Shown: positions 43,015 through 52,865 of the stretch, in pieces
How the letters are laid out: each line of letters begins with the position of its first letter
Position numbering within the stretch: position 1 is the first letter of the stretch
NCBI RefSeq assembly: GCF_007097145.1
Contig: NZ_VJVZ01000005.1
Span: 186,001-250,000, forward strand
Source of the DNA: Flavobacterium zepuense
GTDB taxonomy: Bacteria > Bacteroidota > Bacteroidia > Flavobacteriales > Flavobacteriaceae
Direction: 5' to 3'
DNA: 64,000 nt
Notes under the pieces: generated by a model
Told to the model about the DNA's origin: nothing
The model's database searches: none
What the model saw: the letters and a program-made list of their open reading frames with translations, nothing else
Position numbers and translations under genes: made by a program

Positions 43015-43405
43015 CAGCCTCTATGTAATTGATGACGACAGGATATACCATTTTTTACTTAAAAACTTATTTAAACAAAACGGCATAACCGTTAAAACCG
43101 ATTTTTTTAGTAATGGGCAAGAAGCTATTGAGGCTTTAAAACAAGACGAAGCCGGAGACAATGCACCAGATCTTATTCTGCTTGATATAAATATGCCTAT
43201 CATGAACGGGTGGCAGTTTCTTGAAGAATATGCCAAGTTGCAGGACAGGATACCTAAAACCTCAATGGTTTACATGATAAGTTCATCTAATGATGTGGTA
43301 GATATTAATAAAGCTAAGGGCTATAAAAGCCTTGTGAAAGATTATTTTTTGAAGCCTATTTGTAAGGAAGACCTCGATAAAATCTTCATTTCAAGTGAGT
43401 CATAG
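43001..43405 (+). CDS. Single-domain response regulator
   Basis: 134 residues, receiver domain only. Acidic pocket VIDDDR, phospho-acceptor Asp62 (LLDINMP), Ser cluster MISSSND and Lys in FLKPI. It overlaps the kinase gene by 14 nt, implying a cognate pair and coupled translation. No DNA-binding or enzymatic output is present, so it acts by protein contact. Confidence 0.9.
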   Translation: MKKINSLYVIDDDRIYHFLLKNLFKQNGITVKTDFFSNGQEAIEALKQDEAGDNAPDLILLDINMPIMNGWQFLEEYAKLQDRIPKTSMVYMISSSNDVVDINKAKGYKSLVKDYFLKPICKEDLDKIFISSES

Positions 43406-43444
43406 ATTTCGCTTATAGACACTATAGATAAATATTATAGAAAT

Positions 43445-43479
43445 TTTGTTTGTACTTATTAATTATAGGTGTAAATTTG
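43445..43479 (+). promoter_or_regulatory. Probable tetR promoter (Bacteroidetes type)
   Basis: TTTG at 43449-43452 and TAAATTTG at 43472-43479 match the -33 TTTG and -7 TAnnTTTG boxes with a 19-bp spacer. The palindrome at 43481 begins directly after the -7 box, ideal for autorepression. Confidence 0.65.
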
Positions 43480-43480
43480 C

Positions 43481-43494
43481 CTAACACTGTTAAG
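43481..43494. promoter_or_regulatory. TetR operator candidate O1
   Basis: CTAACACTGTTAAG, an imperfect version of CTTAAC-N3-GTTAAG, followed by TGATTTAAAA. It overlaps the start region of tetR transcription. Confidence 0.65.
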
Positions 43495-43513
43495 TGATTT
43501 AAAAGCTTTAAAA

Positions 43514-44107
43514 ATGGGAAGTAAAGAGAGGATTTTAAGACAGAAGGAAGAAACCCGGGCTAATATAATTCAGGCAGCGAGAGATATTGTTAAAGATGAA
43601 GGCTGGCAGGGTTTAAGCATGCGTAAGATAGCCGACAAAATAGAATATACCGCTCCTATAATATACGAGTATTTTTCTAACAAAGAAGCCATACTACAGG
43701 AGTTAACCTGCAAAGGGTTTTGTTTATTGGTAAGGGATCTGGAAAGTGCGAAGGCATCTACCACCGAACCGGCGGAACAACTTGAGGCCATGTGGCTTGC
43801 CTACTGGAATTTTGCCCGCGATAACAGGGAGGCCTATCAGTTAATGTATGGCGTAGAGATGACCTGTTGTACGCAGCGCACTACCGAGAGCGATTTGCCA
43901 TACCAGCTTATTACCGGTGTTATAAGGGAGATCATGAAAGATGTAAACCCTACCGATATAGTTATTAAGCAAAAGTATTTTACATTTTTTTCGGTTATAC
44001 ACGGCCTTATATCTATAAATATTATAGGTAACGGATTGTCTAACGACATTAACACACAAATTTTAAAAGATGCCATAACCGGTATTATACGCTATATAAA
44101 AGAATAG
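43514..44107 (+). CDS. TetR/AcrR family transcriptional repressor
   Basis: 197 residues. The N-terminal TetR helix-turn-helix (~15-60: ANIIQAARDIVKDEGW, LSMRKIADKI, TAPIIYEYFSNKEA) is followed by an all-helical ligand-binding domain. It stands immediately upstream of the RND efflux operon in the same direction, and the same palindrome occurs at its own promoter and three times before the operon. It is therefore probably the local repressor, relieved by a pump substrate. The ligand is unknown. Confidence 0.9.
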   Translation: MGSKERILRQKEETRANIIQAARDIVKDEGWQGLSMRKIADKIEYTAPIIYEYFSNKEAILQELTCKGFCLLVRDLESAKASTTEPAEQLEAMWLAYWNFARDNREAYQLMYGVEMTCCTQRTTESDLPYQLITGVIREIMKDVNPTDIVIKQKYFTFFSVIHGLISINIIGNGLSNDINTQILKDAITGIIRYIKE

Positions 44108-44290
44108 CTTTTTTTTGAAAAGTTACTTAACGCTGTTAAGTGTTTTAATTAGGTTAATTGCCTTATGCTATGTATATAGTTTTTTTTTGAAACAATCGCT
44201 TAACGCCGTTAAATGCTTTAATTACATTATATAGAATATCAATTTAAACCATAAATTTTTTGTACCACAGGTTAACACCATTAAATAATT
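44108..44290. repeat. Three 72-73-bp units with TetR operator palindromes
   Basis: Palindromes lie at 44126-44140 (CTTAACGCTGTTAAG), 44199-44213 (CTTAACGCCGTTAAA) and 44271-44285 (GTTAACACCATTAAA). They are spaced 73 and 72 bp. The first two units also share a T tract ending in GAAA before, and TTTAATTA after, the palindrome, so they look like degenerate tandem copies. The spacing is close to seven helical turns. The third is 16 bp from the adaptor start. Confidence 0.7.
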
Positions 44291-44300
44291 TAATATCATT

Positions 44301-45443
44301 ATGAAAGACGTAAAATTAATCCACATCATTGCCATAGCACTACTTGCTTTGCTGTATGCATGTTCCGGCAATAACGCCGCAGCTCCTGCACCACAGGCTG
44401 CAAGCCTGCCTGTATATTCTGTAACTCCATCTAATGCAATAACATACCAGGAATACCCTGTAACAGTAGAGGGAAGGACAAACGTAGAGATACGCCCGCA
44501 GGTAGACGGTTACCTTGACAAGATCTTTGTAGATGAAGGTGCCTTTGTAAACGCAGGTTCTCCCATTTTTAAAATTAACGACAACAGGTACCGCGAAGCT
44601 TTAAACAGCGCTACAGGTACGTTAAACGGGGCAGAGGCTTCACTTATTAATGCTAAGCTGGAAGTTGAAAAACTAACCCCGCTTGTTGAGAACAAGGTGG
44701 TATCTGAATATCAATTAAAATCGGCTAAAGCCAGCCTTAAAATTGCTGAGGCCAACAAAAAACAGGCCGAAGCTGCTGTGGCATCTGCTAGGATAAACCT
44801 TGGCTATACATTAATTACCGCACCGGTTTCAGGTTACATTACCCGCCTTCCTAAAAAACAGGGAAGCCTTGTTTCTGCTGCCGATCCTATTGCACTTACT
44901 ACATTATCAGATATTGGCGAAGTACACGTATATTTTTCAATAGGCGAGTCTGATTTTATCAGTTTCCGCGATAATTATGCAGGAAATACCATTACCGATA
45001 AAATTAAAAACCTGCCTCCTTTAGAGCTTGTGCTGCCTAACAGGAGCACGTATGAGCAAAAAGGTAAGGTAGATATGGTAGACGGCCAGTTTGACCGTAC
45101 CACGGGTGCCATTACCCTTAGGGCAAGTTTTCCTAATGCAAAGGGCCTGCTACGCTCTGGTAACACAGGTAAGATCCGTTTAGGGCTACCGCATGCCAAT
45201 GTGCTGCTTATACCGCAATCGGCTACTATGGAGCTGCAGGACAAAATATTTGTCTTTACAGTAGATAAAGACAATAAAGTGGCCCGTACACCGGTAATCG
45301 TTTCGGGCAAATCAGGTACTGATTACCTGGTTCAGGATGGCCTAAAAGCAGGTGACAGGATCGTGTTTAAAGGCTTTGAAAGCCTTCAGGATGGCGCTGT
45401 AATCGTACCTGAAAAAATCACAGGGGAAATAGCCGCCAAGTAA
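44301..45443 (+). CDS. RND efflux periplasmic adaptor (membrane fusion protein), lipoprotein
   Basis: 380 residues with lipobox Cys21 (LLYAC). Membrane fusion protein architecture: barrel-sandwich/biotinyl-lipoyl halves (VEIRPQVDGYLDKIFV and LGYTLITAPVSGYITRL), an alpha-helical hairpin between them (~105-165), then beta-barrel and membrane-proximal domains to the end. It links the inner-membrane pump to the outer-membrane channel. First gene of the operon, 30 bp before the pump gene, AcrA/MexA-like. Confidence 0.93.
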   Translation: MKDVKLIHIIAIALLALLYACSGNNAAAPAPQAASLPVYSVTPSNAITYQEYPVTVEGRTNVEIRPQVDGYLDKIFVDEGAFVNAGSPIFKINDNRYREALNSATGTLNGAEASLINAKLEVEKLTPLVENKVVSEYQLKSAKASLKIAEANKKQAEAAVASARINLGYTLITAPVSGYITRLPKKQGSLVSAADPIALTTLSDIGEVHVYFSIGESDFISFRDNYAGNTITDKIKNLPPLELVLPNRSTYEQKGKVDMVDGQFDRTTGAITLRASFPNAKGLLRSGNTGKIRLGLPHANVLLIPQSATMELQDKIFVFTVDKDNKVARTPVIVSGKSGTDYLVQDGLKAGDRIVFKGFESLQDGAVIVPEKITGEIAAK

Positions 45444-45473
45444 TTAACAACTAACATCTTAACGTAAACAACC

Positions 45474-48400
45474 ATGTTTAAAAAATTTATAGACCGGCCG
45501 GTTTTGGCTACGGTCATAAGCATCCTATTGGCTATTTTAGGGGTAATTGGCCTCACCCAATTGCCTCTGGGCCAGTTCCCTGATATCGCTCCGCCGGCAG
45601 TACAGGTTACCGCACTTTACCCCGGCGCAAATGCCGAAACCGTATTGCGTTCGGTGGCACCATCGCTGGAAGAATCAATAAACGGTGTAGAGAATATGAG
45701 TTATATGAGCTCTACCGCAAGTAACGATGGCTCCCTTGTAATTACAGTATACTTTAAGTTAGGTACCAACCCAGACCAGGCTGCCGTAAACGTACAGAAC
45801 AGGGTGGCGCAGGCCACCAGCCAGTTACCGGCAGAGGTTGTACAGGCAGGTGTAACCACCGCAAAACAACAAAACAGCCTTATTATGGTTGTTGACCTGT
45901 TCTCTGAAAGTGAAACCCAGTACGACCAAACGTTCCTTGCCAACTATGCCCAGATAAACATTATCCCCGAGATTAAAAGGATACCGGGCGTAGGGCAGTC
46001 CATCATCTTTGGTGGTAATAAAGATTACTCTATGAGGGTGTGGCTAAACCCATCTCAAATGGCATCATATAATGTAAGTCCAAGAGAAGTTATGGGCGCC
46101 ATTCAGGATAAAAACCTTGAGGCTGCACCGGGTAAATTTGGTGAGAACAGTACCCAGTCTTTTGAGTACGTAATTAAATATAAAGGTAAGCTTACCAAAC
46201 CGGCCGATTACGAAAATATCGTGGTGCGTACCAATGCCGATGGTTCTATCCTTCGCCTAAAAGATGTTGCCCGTATAGAATTTGGTTCGTACACCTATGG
46301 TAACTTTACCAGGGTTAACGGCAAGCCGGGTGTTAACATTGCAGTTATGCAGCTGCCGGGCTCTAACGCCAACGAAATTCAGATACAGATTGCCAAGTTG
46401 ATGGAAAAGGCTTCTAAAAATTTTCCGAAAAACGTAAAGTATCTTACACTATATAACACTAAAGATATGCTTGATGCCTCAATAGAGCAGGTAGAGCATA
46501 CGCTAATTGAAGCCTTTATACTGGTATTTATAGTTGTTTACCTGTTCCTGCAGGATTTCAGGTCAACCCTAATTCCGGCCATAGCCGTACCGGTAGCATT
46601 ATTGGGTACGTTCTTTTTCATGTCCATCTTCGGGTTTTCGATAAACCTGTTAACGCTGTTCGCTTTAGTGCTCGCCATTGGTATTGTTGTGGATGATGCT
46701 ATCGTTGTCGTCGAGGCGGTGCACGCAAAGATGGAGCACAAGCACCTTCCGCCTAAAGCGGCAACCACATCGGCCATGAGCGAAATTACCGGGGCCATCA
46801 TCTCCATTACATTGGTAATGTCGGCCGTGTTCTTACCGGTAGGCTTTATGCAAGGGTCAACAGGGGTATTTTACAGGCAGTTTGCCTTTACGCTTGCCAT
46901 AGCTATTGTTATCTCGGCTATCAACGCCTTAACATTAAGCCCGGCACTGGCAGCCCTTTTCTTAAAACAGCATGTGCCGGCACATGGCGGTACTGAAGAG
47001 AAACAAAACTTTAAACAACGTTTCTTTAGCGGGTTCAACTCCGGGTTTGATAAATTAACTAACAGATATGTAGGCAGCCTGCGCTTTTTAGTGCGCCACC
47101 GTTGGGCCAGCCTTGGCGGACTTACAGTTGTAATTGCTGCTACCGTTTGGATGGTAAAAACAACACCATCGGGCTTTATACCAAGTGAAGACCAGGGCTT
47201 TATAGCCATATCATTATCCATGCCGGCAGGTACATCGTTAGACCGTACTACAGCAGCTATGGGTGAAGCTGAAAAAGCATTGGGTTCGATGGAATCTAAA
47301 AAAACACTGATGGGCCTTTCCGGATTTAACATCCTTACCCAGTCATCAAGCCCATCGTTCGGGGTAGCGTTTATATTGCTTAAACCGTCTAAAGAGCGTG
47401 GCGAAGTGCGTGACATTAATGCCATTATGGATCAGGCAAGGCAAAGGCTTGGAGCTGTTAAAGGCGCAAATTTCTTCGTGTTTACCTTCCCAACCGTTCC
47501 TGGTTTTAGTAACGTAGATGGTCTGGACTTTGTATTGCAGGACCGTACCGGTGGCAAGCTTGATAAGTTTAGCGCCGTAGGTAACAACTTTATTGCAGAG
47601 CTTATGAAACGCCCTGAAATTGCCGTGGCCTTTACGTCGTTCCGTGCCGACTATCCTCAGTTTGAAATGGAAGTGGATGACGTTAAAGCCGACCAGCTTG
47701 GTGTTAGCGTTAAAGAGCTGATGCAAACCGTTCAGGCCTATTACGGTAGCGCCCAGGTATCCGACTTTAACCGATTTGGTAAATACTATCGTGTTATGGT
47801 TCAGGCTGATAAAGGCAACCGTGCCACGCCGGAATCTTTAGACCAGGTATTTGTAAAAAACAATGCAGGCGAAATGGTTCCTATAAACACACTGGTTAAA
47901 CTGGTAAAAGTATACGGGCCGGAAAATGCATCACGTTACAACCTGTTTAACTCTATGGGTGTTAATGCGATACAAAAACCGGGATACAGCTCCGGTGATG
48001 CTATTAAAGCAGTTGAGGAAGTTGCCGCACAGCACTTGCCTGCCGGATATTCATACGAATTTTCAGGTATGACAAGGGAAGAGATATCATCAGGAGGGCA
48101 GTCGGCGGTAATTTTCATGCTGAGCTTAATCTTTATATACTTCCTGCTTGCAGCACAATACGAAAGCTATATACTGCCATTTGCAGTAATACTTTCTATA
48201 CCAACCGGTATATTCGGGGTGTTTGTTGCCATTGGCTTAACTGGTGTGGCTAATAATATATATGTACAGGTAGCCCTTGTAATGCTTATAGGCTTACTGG
48301 CCAAGAATGCCATCCTTATTGTGGAGTTTGCGGTACAGCGACGCAGGGCAGGTAAATCATTACTATCAGCCTCGCTGGAAGCTGCCAAGCTGCGCCTTCG

Positions 48401-48644
48401 GCCAATTATAATGACATCTCTTGCCTTTGTGGTAGGGTTGGTACCAATGATGACAGCCACAGGCCCATCAGCACAGGGTAACCACTCTATTAGTATTGGT
48501 GCAGCAGGGGGTATGATATCAGGGGTAATACTCGGGTTATTCATCATACCGGTACTGTTCATTGTATTCCAGTACCTACAGGAAAAAGTATCAGGAAAAA
48601 GGCCTGTTGAAGAACAGCAGGGCGAATTAGGATTAATAGGATAA
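45474..48644 (+). CDS. RND multidrug efflux pump (AcrB/MexB-like, HAE1)
   Basis: 1056 residues, the usual size. Twelve transmembrane helices with two large periplasmic loops; the proton-relay pair Asp407-Asp408 lies in TM4 (GIVVDDAIVVVE), matching E. coli AcrB numbering. N-terminal MFKKFIDRPVLA and the GxxxxxxP-rich porter segments are typical of the hydrophobe/amphiphile efflux family. It takes drugs, detergents or bile-like compounds from periplasm or membrane and passes them to the outer-membrane channel. Specificity cannot be deduced. Confidence 0.95.
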   Translation: MFKKFIDRPVLATVISILLAILGVIGLTQLPLGQFPDIAPPAVQVTALYPGANAETVLRSVAPSLEESINGVENMSYMSSTASNDGSLVITVYFKLGTNPDQAAVNVQNRVAQATSQLPAEVVQAGVTTAKQQNSLIMVVDLFSESETQYDQTFLANYAQINIIPEIKRIPGVGQSIIFGGNKDYSMRVWLNPSQMASYNVSPREVMGAIQDKNLEAAPGKFGENSTQSFEYVIKYKGKLTKPADYENIVVRTNADGSILRLKDVARIEFGSYTYGNFTRVNGKPGVNIAVMQLPGSNANEIQIQIAKLMEKASKNFPKNVKYLTLYNTKDMLDASIEQVEHTLIEAFILVFIVVYLFLQDFRSTLIPAIAVPVALLGTFFFMSIFGFSINLLTLFALVLAIGIVVDDAIVVVEAVHAKMEHKHLPPKAATTSAMSEITGAIISITLVMSAVFLPVGFMQGSTGVFYRQFAFTLAIAIVISAINALTLSPALAALFLKQHVPAHGGTEEKQNFKQRFFSGFNSGFDKLTNRYVGSLRFLVRHRWASLGGLTVVIAATVWMVKTTPSGFIPSEDQGFIAISLSMPAGTSLDRTTAAMGEAEKALGSMESKKTLMGLSGFNILTQSSSPSFGVAFILLKPSKERGEVRDINAIMDQARQRLGAVKGANFFVFTFPTVPGFSNVDGLDFVLQDRTGGKLDKFSAVGNNFIAELMKRPEIAVAFTSFRADYPQFEMEVDDVKADQLGVSVKELMQTVQAYYGSAQVSDFNRFGKYYRVMVQADKGNRATPESLDQVFVKNNAGEMVPINTLVKLVKVYGPENASRYNLFNSMGVNAIQKPGYSSGDAIKAVEEVAAQHLPAGYSYEFSGMTREEISSGGQSAVIFMLSLIFIYFLLAAQYESYILPFAVILSIPTGIFGVFVAIGLTGVANNIYVQVALVMLIGLLAKNAILIVEFAVQRRRAGKSLLSASLEAAKLRLRPIIMTSLAFVVGLVPMMTATGPSAQGNHSISIGAAGGMISGVILGLFIIPVLFIVFQYLQEKVSGKRPVEEQQGELGLIG

Positions 48645-48651
48645 AGAACAA

Positions 48652-48677
48652 AAGCGCCACCCACAGTGGTGGCGCTT
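48652..48677 (+). promoter_or_regulatory. Hairpin between pump and channel genes
   Basis: Arms AAGCGCCACC and GGTGGCGCTT around a 6-nt loop, in the 52-bp gap. No U tract follows, so it should not stop transcription fully; a processing or attenuation role is possible. Confidence 0.65.
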
Positions 48678-48696
48678 AAACTAACATACACATACA

Positions 48697-50121
48697 ATGA
48701 TAACGTTTATTAAATACATACTGTCGGTCATACTATTGCTTGTGCTTGCAGCGTGTTCGGTTTCTAAAGATGTAGAAACACCACAACCAGAACTGCCTGA
48801 AAATTTCAGGAATGCTCATCAAATTACCGCAAGTACAGATACTACGACCATTGCCGATATTGAGTGGAAGAGTTTTTTCCCCGATGCAGGGTTACAGGAA
48901 CTCATTGGCCGTGCCATTGCCAAGAATTATGATATGCAAACCGCTATCAAAAATTTAGAGATTGCACAATTGCAGCTTCGCCAAAGCAAATGGAATTACG
49001 TACCGCAATTTAACGCGGCGGTTACGGCTAACACAACCATACCATCGCAAAACAGCCTTAACGGTATAAGCCTTAATAATTTTTTGAATACAAGCCATAT
49101 AGAAGATTACAATGCCGGCGCTTCACTTTCCTGGGAAGCTGATATTTGGGGAAAGATAGGAAGCAGGAAGAGGGAAGCGCTGGCTATTTACCTTCAAACG
49201 GAGGAAGCCAGAAAAGCCGTACAAACCACTATTGTAACAACAGTAGCGCAGGGGTATTACAACCTGCTTATGCTGGATGCGCAATTAGAGATCGCGGTTA
49301 AAAACCGTGAGCTTAGTGAGAATACCGTACTGATGATCAAACAGCAGTTCAGCTCGGCGCAGGTTACATCGCTTGCTGTAGAGCAGGCCGATGCACAGCG
49401 TTTAAGGGCGGCGCAAATTGTTCCACAGCTTGAAAGGGAAATAGCTTTACAGGAAAATGCGCTTAGTGTTTTGGCAGGCTCTTTACCTGATTATATTACA
49501 AGGGATACAAAATTAGACCTTGCCGAATTGCAAACTGAACTTGCTACTGGCGTACCGGCGGGCATTTTAAGCCGCAGGCCCGATGTAAAGTCATCTGAAT
49601 ATGAATTGCATGCTGCAAACGCCCGTGTGGGTATTGCTAAAGCCTCAATGTACCCGGCGCTTAATATTACAGCAAGTGGGGGAGTAAACTCATTCCAGTC
49701 TAACAACTGGTTTAATATGCCTGCGTCGTTATTTGGTATGGTGGCTGGTAGCCTTACGCAGCCATTGTTGCAAAACAGGAGGTTTAAAACCCAATATGAA
49801 GTGGCTAAGGCCGAACGCGAAAAAGCAGTAATTGCTTTTAGGCAATCAGTTTTAGTGGCAGTGGGAGAGGTGTCTGATGCGTTGATTGAGGTTGAAAAAC
49901 TTAAAGAAGAGCGTGAGTTTGCAGCCTCAAGGGTTAGCAACCTGCAAAGGGCGGTAACCAATGCCGATATGCTTTTTAAAAGCGGTATGGCAAACTATTT
50001 AGAGGTTATAACAGCACAAAGTAGTGTACTGCAAAGCGAACTGGAGCTTGCAGCCATAAAAAGAAACCAGCTTTCTGCGGTAGCCCGCTTGTATAAAGCA
50101 GTGGGTGGAGGCTGGAAATAA
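48697..50121 (+). CDS. Outer-membrane efflux channel (TolC/OprM family), lipoprotein
   Basis: 474 residues with lipobox Cys20 (LVLAAC). Two repeats of the outer membrane efflux family with long coiled-coil helices and the marker segments GASLSWEADIWGKIGSRK, GILSRRPDVKSSEYEL and a C-terminal NYLEVITAQ. NodT-type outer membrane factors work as trimers. It completes the adaptor-pump-channel set and is the last gene before the terminator. Confidence 0.93.
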   Translation: MITFIKYILSVILLLVLAACSVSKDVETPQPELPENFRNAHQITASTDTTTIADIEWKSFFPDAGLQELIGRAIAKNYDMQTAIKNLEIAQLQLRQSKWNYVPQFNAAVTANTTIPSQNSLNGISLNNFLNTSHIEDYNAGASLSWEADIWGKIGSRKREALAIYLQTEEARKAVQTTIVTTVAQGYYNLLMLDAQLEIAVKNRELSENTVLMIKQQFSSAQVTSLAVEQADAQRLRAAQIVPQLEREIALQENALSVLAGSLPDYITRDTKLDLAELQTELATGVPAGILSRRPDVKSSEYELHAANARVGIAKASMYPALNITASGGVNSFQSNNWFNMPASLFGMVAGSLTQPLLQNRRFKTQYEVAKAEREKAVIAFRQSVLVAVGEVSDALIEVEKLKEEREFAASRVSNLQRAVTNADMLFKSGMANYLEVITAQSSVLQSELELAAIKRNQLSAVARLYKAVGGGWK

Positions 50122-50139
50122 TGGTGTTTATTGATGTGG

Positions 50140-50169
50140 AAAGAGCTGCCAATTGGCAGCTCTTTTTTA
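50140..50169. terminator. Intrinsic terminator of the efflux operon
   Basis: Arms AAGAGCTGCC and GGCAGCTCTT form a perfect palindrome around AATT, followed by TTTTATT, ~20 bp after the channel stop. Confidence 0.9.
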
Positions 50170-50299
50170 TTTAAGTCGTAAAGTCTTAAGGTCGAAAGTC
50201 AAAAATCTTATAGAAGTACGTCAATAATAAAATCTATTATTTAACGTCTTTCATCTATATATGACTTCTAACGCTCCAAAATCTAACGGTCTAACTAAT

Positions 50300-51865
50300 C
50301 TATTTAGCAATATTAACCGCCCTTGTTTCCCTTATCACGGTAATTTTTACCTGGCCCGGGTAGGTCATTTCGGTTTGTATTTTGTGCGAAATATCAAAAG
50401 AAAGGTTAGCCGCCATGTCATCGGTTACTTTTTCGCTTTCTACAATTACACGAAGCTCACGTCCTGCCTGTATGGCATAAGCGCTTTTAACGCCAGGGAA
50501 ACCGTAAGCAATATCTTCAAGGTCTTTAAGACGCTGAATGTAAGAGTCAAGAACCTGCCTCCTTGCACCCGGCCTTGCACCCGATATAGCATCACACACC
50601 TGTACAATAGGCGATAGCATAAACTTCATCTCTATCTCGTCGTGGTGGGCACCAATAGCGTTGCAAACCTCTTCTTTTTCTCCGTATTTCTCAGCCCATT
50701 GCATACCTAATAATGCGTGAGGAAGGTCGCTTTCAGCATCCGGCACTTTACCAATATCGTGCAATAAACCGGCCCTTTTAGCAAGCTTAACGTTAAGGCC
50801 AAGCTCGGCTGCCATGATACCACAAAGTTTAGATACTTCGCGCGAGTGTTGCAGCAGGTTTTGACCGTAAGAAGAACGGTATTTCATCCTTCCCACAATT
50901 TTTATAAGTTCTGGGTGTAAGCCGTGTATACCAAGGTCTATAACGGTACGCTTACCTACCTCTATAATTTCATCTTCAATTTGTTTGGCTGTTTTGCCTA
51001 CAACTTCTTCAATACGTGCCGGGTGAATACGCCCGTCCGTCACCAGTTTGTGTAGTGCAAGGCGTGCAATTTCCCTACGTACAGGGTCAAAACACGAAAG
51101 TATAATAGCCTCAGGGGTATCATCTACAATGATCTCTACACCTGTAGCAGCTTCAAGCGCACGAATATTACGCCCTTCACGGCCAATAATACGCCCTTTA
51201 ACGTCATCGGACTCAATGTTAAATACCGATACACAGTTTTCTACTGCTTCCTCAGTACCTACACGCTGTATCGTGTTGATGATTATCTTTTTAGCTTCCT
51301 GCTGTGCAGTAAGCTTAGCCTCTTCAATCGTATCCTGAATGTGGCTCATAGCAGTACTTTTGGCTTCAGCTTTAAGGCTTTCTACCAATTGGTTCTTAGC
51401 TTCATCTGCCGATAGGCCACTAATAACCTCCAGCTGGTCTACCTGGCTTTTGTGCAGCCTGTCTATTTCCTGCTGTTTTTTGTCAAGGTGCTCTATACGC
51501 GTGTTGTATTCGGCAATTTTAGCCTCGGCATCGTCATTGGTTTTTTTAACCCTTGCAAGCTCGTTAGATACCTGGGATTCTTTATCGCGTGTCCTTTTTT
51601 CGGCTTCAGCTATTTTTTTGTCTTTGCTAAGTATAACCTGCTCGTGCTCGGCTTTAAGTTCAAGAAATTTTTCTTTAGCACGTAGTTCTTTTTCTTTTTT
51701 AAGGTTCTCTCCCTGGTTGGTTGCGTCTTTTATGATAGACTCAGCATCTTTCTTTGCGCTGCTTAATAAGCTGCCGGCACTTTTTTTCTCCAGGAATTTT
51801 GCTACCCCGAAGCCTGCTGCCAGCCCTATTACTATCCCGATAATTATCATTAATGTCATGTCCAT
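50300..51865 (-). CDS. rny: Ribonuclease Y
   Basis: 521 residues. An N-terminal membrane anchor (~4-22) and long coiled coil (~35-195) precede a KH RNA-binding domain (GREG loop at 228-231) and an HD phosphohydrolase domain with His369-Asp370 (LLHDIGK). It is the endoribonuclease that starts mRNA decay in many bacteria. Location downstream of zapA and the 6S-like RNA on the same strand. Confidence 0.96.
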   Translation of the reverse strand: MDMTLMIIIGIVIGLAAGFGVAKFLEKKSAGSLLSSAKKDAESIIKDATNQGENLKKEKELRAKEKFLELKAEHEQVILSKDKKIAEAEKRTRDKESQVSNELARVKKTNDDAEAKIAEYNTRIEHLDKKQQEIDRLHKSQVDQLEVISGLSADEAKNQLVESLKAEAKSTAMSHIQDTIEEAKLTAQQEAKKIIINTIQRVGTEEAVENCVSVFNIESDDVKGRIIGREGRNIRALEAATGVEIIVDDTPEAIILSCFDPVRREIARLALHKLVTDGRIHPARIEEVVGKTAKQIEDEIIEVGKRTVIDLGIHGLHPELIKIVGRMKYRSSYGQNLLQHSREVSKLCGIMAAELGLNVKLAKRAGLLHDIGKVPDAESDLPHALLGMQWAEKYGEKEEVCNAIGAHHDEIEMKFMLSPIVQVCDAISGARPGARRQVLDSYIQRLKDLEDIAYGFPGVKSAYAIQAGRELRVIVESEKVTDDMAANLSFDISHKIQTEMTYPGQVKITVIRETRAVNIAK

Positions 51866-51897
51866 AGGTGTTGTTTGTTTGGTGTATATGTATATGT

Positions 51898-52062
51898 AAA
51901 AAAAAAGCCTACATCAGTGGGTAATTGTATAAACTCGGTGTAACAAGTTTTGGGCTAACCCGCTGTTCAAGGATCTGCGCAAGGCAGCATGCTATAGTAG
52001 CGACGATTCACCCATTTTTAAAAAATTGGCGTTGAGTTTATCAAAAAAGTACTAATGTAGGC
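51898..52062 (-). ncRNA. ssrS: 6S-like RNA (candidate ssrS)
   Basis: A ~165-nt non-coding stretch between zapA and rny. The ends pair over 12 bp (5' GCCTACATTAGT with 3' ACTGATGTAGGC, one G-U), followed by a nine-U tract. A second 8-bp helix pairs ATAAACTC (52041-52034) with GAGTTTAT (51936-51929). Inside are a large open region and small hairpins (GGGTTAGCCC; CTGC/GCAG). This long rod with an internal bubble is what 6S RNA looks like, and the zapA neighbourhood is classic for ssrS. I recall 6S annotations here in other Flavobacteriia, but a covariance search would be decisive. 6S RNA binds RNA polymerase and dampens transcription in stationary phase. Confidence 0.65.
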
Positions 52063-52100
52063 AGTATTATTGACGTATGTTTAAGAACGTATTGTAATAT

Positions 52101-52391
52101 CTATTTAAGAAGGTCACCCAGTTTTTCATCCATTTGCAAAAGCCTTGCCTGTGCTGCCTCCAGCTCTTCAGAGCGATCTATTACCTTTTGCTCGCTAAGC
52201 GATGCAAACTGTAGTGCGCACATGGCCAGTACATCCTGCTTATCCCGTACTGCATAATTTTCTTCAAACTGTTTTATCATGGCATCAATTTTTTTAGAAG
52301 CGCTCCTTAGACCTTCCTCCTGCGACGGATCTACCGTTAGCGGGTATACCCTGTCTGCAATTGATATTTTTATTTTCAGTTTGTCGTCCAT
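52101..52391 (-). CDS. zapA: Cell division protein ZapA
   Basis: 96 residues, the usual ZapA length. An N-terminal beta-rich segment (KIKISIADRVYPLTV) is followed by a long helix and coiled coil (~45-94). ZapA dimers bundle FtsZ filaments at the division site. It starts 7 bp after the coiled-coil gene, and the 6S-like RNA follows. Confidence 0.9.
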   Translation of the reverse strand: MDDKLKIKISIADRVYPLTVDPSQEEGLRSASKKIDAMIKQFEENYAVRDKQDVLAMCALQFASLSEQKVIDRSEELEAAQARLLQMDEKLGDLLK

Positions 52392-52398
52392 TCCTCCT

Positions 52399-52704
52399 TT
52401 AGTCAGAAAGTTGTGCTATGCAATAGTCAATTTCGCGGATCAATGAATTTATCTTGAGTTTCGTTTCTCTCTTGTTGTCGTCACTGCCCAGTAATGAGTT
52501 TGCCATTTTTAGAGATTCGTTTTGCTGTTTTAGCGCCACTATCTCCTCATTCTGCCTCCTGATAAGCGCGCCCGATCGTGATACTTCCCCTTCCAGTTCT
52601 TTATTAGCCTGTTTGACATGATCCAGCCTTCGGGCCAGCATATCGAGCTTACTTTCAAGAGAATCAACAATTTCAGACAATCCGCTCATCTCAGCAAATT
52701 TCAT
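52399..52704 (-). CDS. Small coiled-coil protein upstream of zapA
   Basis: 101 residues, almost entirely helical with heptad patterns (IVDSLESKLDMLARRLDHV, GALIRRQNEEIVALKQQNE). It ends with LIREIDYCIAQL. No signal peptide. It is cotranscribed with zapA (7-bp gap), suggesting a divisome partner role analogous to ZapB, but sequence alone does not prove homology. Confidence 0.75.
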   Translation of the reverse strand: MKFAEMSGLSEIVDSLESKLDMLARRLDHVKQANKELEGEVSRSGALIRRQNEEIVALKQQNESLKMANSLLGSDDNKRETKLKINSLIREIDYCIAQLSD

Positions 52705-52865
52705 TACATGATTTTACAAAGTTAAGATTACTTTAATTAGAAACAATAGTTGGGTGTAAAAATGTTAGTTTTTTTTCGTTTTCCTGTAATATTTTACAAT
52801 GTAAACAGTTATAAGTTTACGCTAAAGGGCGTGGTTTTTTTAGCGGTTTTTTATATTTTAGCCCA

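Noticed and set aside
44108..44290. The three repeats as a short CRISPR array.
   Set aside because: The units are 72-73 bp apart, degenerate and contain a promoter-type palindrome; there are no cas genes or uniform repeats.
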